A stretch of DNA of 11,593 nucleotides from Cephalothrix simula (Eukaryota; Nemertea; Palaeonemertea; Archinemertea; Cephalotrichidae), in the NCBI GenBank assembly GCA_035591015.1, contig JAXIUW010198510.1, forward strand, positions 1 to 11,593, given 5' to 3'. Under the pieces are notes generated by a model, which ran no database searches, had not been told where the DNA came from, and saw nothing but the letters and a program-made list of their open reading frames with translations. Positions 9,574 to 11,593 of the stretch are shown in pieces. The position numbers and the translations under genes were made by a program. How positions within the stretch are numbered: position 1 is the stretch's first letter; each line of letters begins with the position of its first letter.

Positions 9574-11190
9574 CTGGAATAGAATAAAAATTGCTTTGAA
9601 AATTGAAAACGTATACCGGTACACGTACATAGCACATTGTACATGTACATTGTACATTGTGCATATTGTACATGTACAGGAAGCATATTTTATGTACTAC
9701 ATGAAGCTGAAGAAAAAAAGAAAGGCCATCTAAAAGCCCCAAGCTATTTTTGTCAAAAGTGGGACTGTGACTACCCTTGACCCTTATATTCTGACAGCTT
9801 CGGAAAAATTTAGAATAAAGATTATGATTTGGTTGGGTTGGGCATGTCCAGAGCCGAATTAAATAAATGACGACATTTGGATCTGATTATCTGGTAAATC
9901 CAAGAGGGCACCCTTGACCTCCGCTTTCAAACGGATTCGGCAGTAAACTGCGATAAGATCAAAAGGCGCCTTCTTGAATACGTGACGTTTGAAATAAAGT
10001 TCCACTTTCAAAATTAGTAAGTTTCTATTCATTACATGCTATTTTGAGTGCAATATGAGGCAATTTGAGTGCAATATGAGGCAATTAATTGTCGATTAAT
10101 TACGCATTGATTGTGTCATGATTTTATCACGTGAACGAGTCAGCGATGACACTCCCATAAAATGGGAAAATCAGCGTTAAGCTGTGACCAAATTAATGAT
10201 CATGACTCATGTATTGAGTGCAAATAAACAATAAAATGAGTGAAATTAAAAGCAAGTTTTATATCAATGAATAAATACCAAATAAAGAATAAAATTACGA
10301 CAAATAATATTGATCTTGTAATTATAAATATTATTAACCGGTTTGGAGAGTGATTTGATGCGGAATTATGGAATCACATCTAATCACACTACACACCGTT
10401 TAATAATATTATATAATGTAGACAAGTTATAACGATTTAGGTGAGATCAATAACTTATTTTCCCAAAGGATCACTCGGATTCAGATTAAAAAAAGGCTAT
10501 GTTCAACCTATATTCAAATTCTTTCACGTTAATTTTTTCTCCCTTTCAAAAAAGGCTTGGATTAATAGATGAAGTATTTTGTGGCCACTTTTGTGTTTTT
10601 CCAGGCTGTCTGATTGCTTTATTGCATTTAATTAATCATTTGTTTTCAAATGTTTTTTTTTTCGAGAATGAGGACTAACAGACCACAGACCAAGATCATG
10701 ACCTCAAGTTTTATTGTAAGGTTGTAAAAATTTACTAACCAGCGGTCTTCAGCAGTTCTGTTAAGTTGTCCCTCTCCTTTCTAACTTGTTCCAGCTCCCT
10801 CCGCAACTTCTGAATTTCTTCAGCTTAAAAAAATAGTTCAAGTTAAATAACAAAAACAATTATGTGCAGGTTTAGGAGTTCCGCCTCCGCACGTACCTTA
10901 ATGACCAAATGTAGACCATTGCTAAATAACATCATTTATATTTGGTTAAGTGTATTCAATCCATTTACTTACTATTCATCCCATTAAAATTTTTCTGTTC
11001 CGAAAAAACTTGAATCCTCTCAAATTTGCGAATAATGAGAGAAAATTCGAATTATCACATGTATGTTTTAAAAATTGCGTTGATAAAAATTACCTTGGAT
11101 GACATCACCTCTCTCTTCCATGAATCCTTCATTTTGTCGTGATAACTCCTGTATATAATCAACAGTTCTTTCTAACACCAAATTAGTGCA
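3521..11190 (-). CDS. USF3: USF3-like bHLH-leucine zipper transcription factor, 5' end missing (three exons joined)
   Basis: Joining 11094-11190, 10740-10823 and 3521-9573 gives one open frame of 2077 residues plus a TAA stop at 3521-3523. In order, the visible protein has bHLH helix 2 (about residues 1-20), a leucine zipper (about 33-60), a short conserved linker with EPWIPPSKIY, and then nearly 2000 residues of low-complexity Ser/Pro/Asn/Gln-rich sequence with several Lys/Arg clusters. The first 60 residues align without gaps to the human USF3 HLH-zipper as I remember it, sharing YI.EL.RQN, QAEEI and ELLK. The C-terminus also shares FPE and ILGH motifs. Human USF3 is about 2250 residues, so the visible length fits a protein lacking only its N-terminus. 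By family it should be a nuclear, dimerising, E-box-type DNA-binding protein; USF3 function is poorly known. Start codon, basic region and helix 1 are outside the window. Family identity is well supported; strict orthology is inference. Confidence 0.85.
9611..9680. repeat. TGTACA-rich palindromic simple repeat near the splice acceptor
   Basis: This is a degenerate tandem of TACATGTACA/TTGTACAT units, including two perfect 12-base palindromes TGTACATGTACA (9638-9649 and 9667-9678). It sits about 40-100 bases upstream of the acceptor at 9574, within the intron. It keeps the terminal-exon reading frame open upstream of the true exon start by chance. Confidence 0.75.
10043..10084. repeat. 21-bp tandem duplication
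   Basis: Two adjacent exact copies of the 21-base unit TTTGAGTGCAATATGAGGCA+A occupy 10043-10063 and 10064-10084. The fragment ATTGAGTGCAA recurs once more near 10213. It is intronic with no evident function. Confidence 0.85.
10306..10416. mobile_element. Hairpin MITE-like repeat, copy 2 (intronic, shorter tip)
   Basis: It matches copy 1 from its first base through the left arm; the stretch around GGTTTGGAGAGTGATT differs by only about 3 of 32 bases. It matches again in the right arm, GTTTAATAATATTATATAA (10398-10416). The tip of the hairpin is about 39 bases shorter than in copy 1: the A-run stem and loop of copy 1 are absent. Similarity ends abruptly after TATAA on the right in both copies, which marks a likely element boundary. 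It lies inside the intron before the terminal exon of the USF3-like gene. Confidence 0.7.
10740..10823 (-). CDS. USF3: USF3-like exon: leucine zipper
   Basis: This 84-nt internal exon has its acceptor AG at 10824-10825, after a run of T on the minus strand, and a donor GTTAGT starting at 10739. It enters and leaves in the same phase (one base of a codon carried across each junction). Split codons included, it encodes AEEIQKLRRELEQVRKERDN followed by LTELLKTA. Hydrophobic residues I36, L39, L43, V46, L53 and L57 of the visible protein follow a 3-4 heptad spacing, with Arg at the one intervening core position (50). This is a dimerising coiled coil directly continuous with helix 2. The start (QAEEI..L) and end (ELLK) match the human USF3 zipper from memory. 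Nothing is broken in it. Confidence 0.87.
10824..11093 (-). other. Short intron between helix-2 and zipper exons
   Basis: This 270-nt GT-AG intron has donor GTAATT at 11093 and acceptor TTTTTTTAAG ending at 10824. Both flanking exons agree on phase 1. The sequence is AT-rich with no repeat or open frame of note. Confidence 0.8.
11094..11190 (-). CDS. USF3: USF3-like exon: bHLH helix 2
   Basis: This 97-nt internal exon is preceded by an acceptor (TTTTAG, AG at 11191-11192) and followed by a donor GTAATT starting at 11093. It starts in phase 0, encodes 32 residues beginning CTNLVLERTVDYIQELSRQN, and ends with one base (G) of a split codon. The pattern of hydrophobic positions plus YIQEL and RQN is the normal signature of bHLH helix 2 running into a zipper. 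It aligns residue for residue with the matching 32-residue segment of human USF3 as I recall it. It is too short to stand out as an open frame and is recognised by homology, splice signals and phase agreement with the next exon. Helix 1 and the basic region must come from an upstream exon not in the window. Confidence 0.85.
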
Positions 11191-11593
11191 CTAAAACATT
11201 GAAGAAGCATAAAATTTAGTACACATAACACAGTTTAGATAAGAAGAAAGGACCTACCACATGTAGACGGGAAACGCGTCTCATCAAAAACCAAATTTTT
11301 TCCGATAGCCTTTAAAATTTATACACACATTCCATGTGTATCTAACTTTTTATAACCATTGAATCTTAGCACACAAAAGGATACAAAACGCAAACTTGTT
11401 CTACAGGTCGTAAGCGCACGAGTTGCAACCTGATATTTCAATGGTTGTGTTCCATTGGTTCTCTGGGATAGTCTCGAATGTTCGGAAAATACGTTCCATT
11501 GGTCATCCTACCACCAGAAATACGTCACAGAGGTCCCTCGAGGGTCCTCCTACCTCATCCTACCCCTGGAGTAGGATTTGGTAGAGAGAGATC
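11191..11593. other. Non-coding sequence upstream of the helix-2 exon, probably intron
   Basis: Immediately upstream of the exon at 11094-11190 is its 3' splice acceptor. The remaining 400 bases contain no segment resembling a bHLH basic region or helix 1 in any minus-strand frame I read, so the preceding exon should lie beyond the window. The last 150 bases hold small palindromes and two copies of GTTCCATTGGT (11449-11459 and 11493-11503). Confidence 0.6.
11535..11577. repeat. Pair of small inverted repeats at the window edge
   Basis: CCCTCGAGGG (11535-11544) is a perfect 10-base palindrome. ATCCTAC (11557-11563) and GTAGGAT (11571-11577) form a 7-base inverted repeat around a 7-base spacer. 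TCCTAC recurs in between. These may be the edge of another repeat continuing beyond the window. Confidence 0.4.

Larger units (their letters stand above)
9574..10739 (-). other. Intron between zipper exon and terminal exon
   Basis: This 1166-nt GT-AG intron on the minus strand has donor GTTAGT at 10739 and acceptor CCAG ending at 9574. The open frame continues into its 3' end up to 9742, but that stretch encodes Cys/Met/Tyr-rich sequence arising from a TGTACA repeat, which does not resemble the protein. The intron holds a palindromic simple repeat (9611-9680), a 21-bp tandem duplication (10043-10084) and a hairpin MITE-like copy (10306-10416). No RNA gene or other coding segment is seen. Confidence 0.8.

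Noticed and set aside
9773-9919. Direct repeat ACCCTTGACC (9773-9782 and 9910-9919)
   Set aside because: It is only ten bases with no shared flanks; it could be chance and gives no sign of a target-site duplication around an element.
10128-10133. CACGTG E-box in the intron, a possible autoregulatory site for a USF-type factor
   Set aside because: Another CACGTG lies in coding sequence at 6328-6333, and two or three are expected by chance in a window this size.
1-11593. CRISPR array, prokaryotic operon, phage or defence system
   Set aside because: There are no regularly spaced repeats, no ribosome-binding-site-led genes, and clear spliced eukaryotic coding structure.

Overview
The window is animal nuclear DNA. 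It has spliced genes with GT-AG introns, AT-rich non-coding sequence, hairpin-forming short repeats, and no bacterial gene organisation. The gene content, and the TACATGTACA-type repeats in one intron, suggest a marine invertebrate, probably a mollusc or other lophotrochozoan. The species call is inference only.

The only gene I can support is on the minus strand: the 3' three exons of a USF3-like transcription factor (upstream stimulatory factor family member 3, KIAA2018 in human). Two short exons (11094-11190 and 10740-10823) encode helix 2 of a bHLH domain and a leucine zipper. They splice in frame into one very large terminal exon (3521-9573 coding). This exon encodes about 2017 residues of Ser/Pro/Asn/Gln-rich, mostly disordered sequence with basic NLS-like patches, and ends in C-terminal motifs resembling vertebrate USF3. 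In total 2077 residues are visible. The exon for the start codon, DNA-contacting basic region and helix 1 is not recognisable here and should lie beyond 11593. The long open frame reaching to 9742 overshoots the gene: the acceptor at 9574-9575 makes its first 56 residues intronic.

Layout: 1-150 long hairpin repeat (MITE-like copy 1); 438-763 a second, unrelated foldback element; about 764-3520 AT-rich non-coding sequence, whose right part should be the gene's 3' UTR; 3521-9573 terminal coding exon; 9574-10739 intron with a TGTACA-rich palindromic repeat close to the acceptor, a 21-bp tandem duplication and MITE-like copy 2 (10306-10416); 10740-10823 leucine-zipper exon; 10824-11093 short intron; 11094-11190 helix-2 exon; 11191-11593 non-coding sequence, presumably intron, with small palindromes and CCAAT-type direct repeats near the edge.

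I see no new multi-gene system. The most useful results are the corrected gene model and its identity, a duplicated short motif and repeated NGQL-like motifs in the large exon, and two families of foldback repeats around the gene. Comparisons with human USF3 rest on remembered sequence and need an alignment to confirm.
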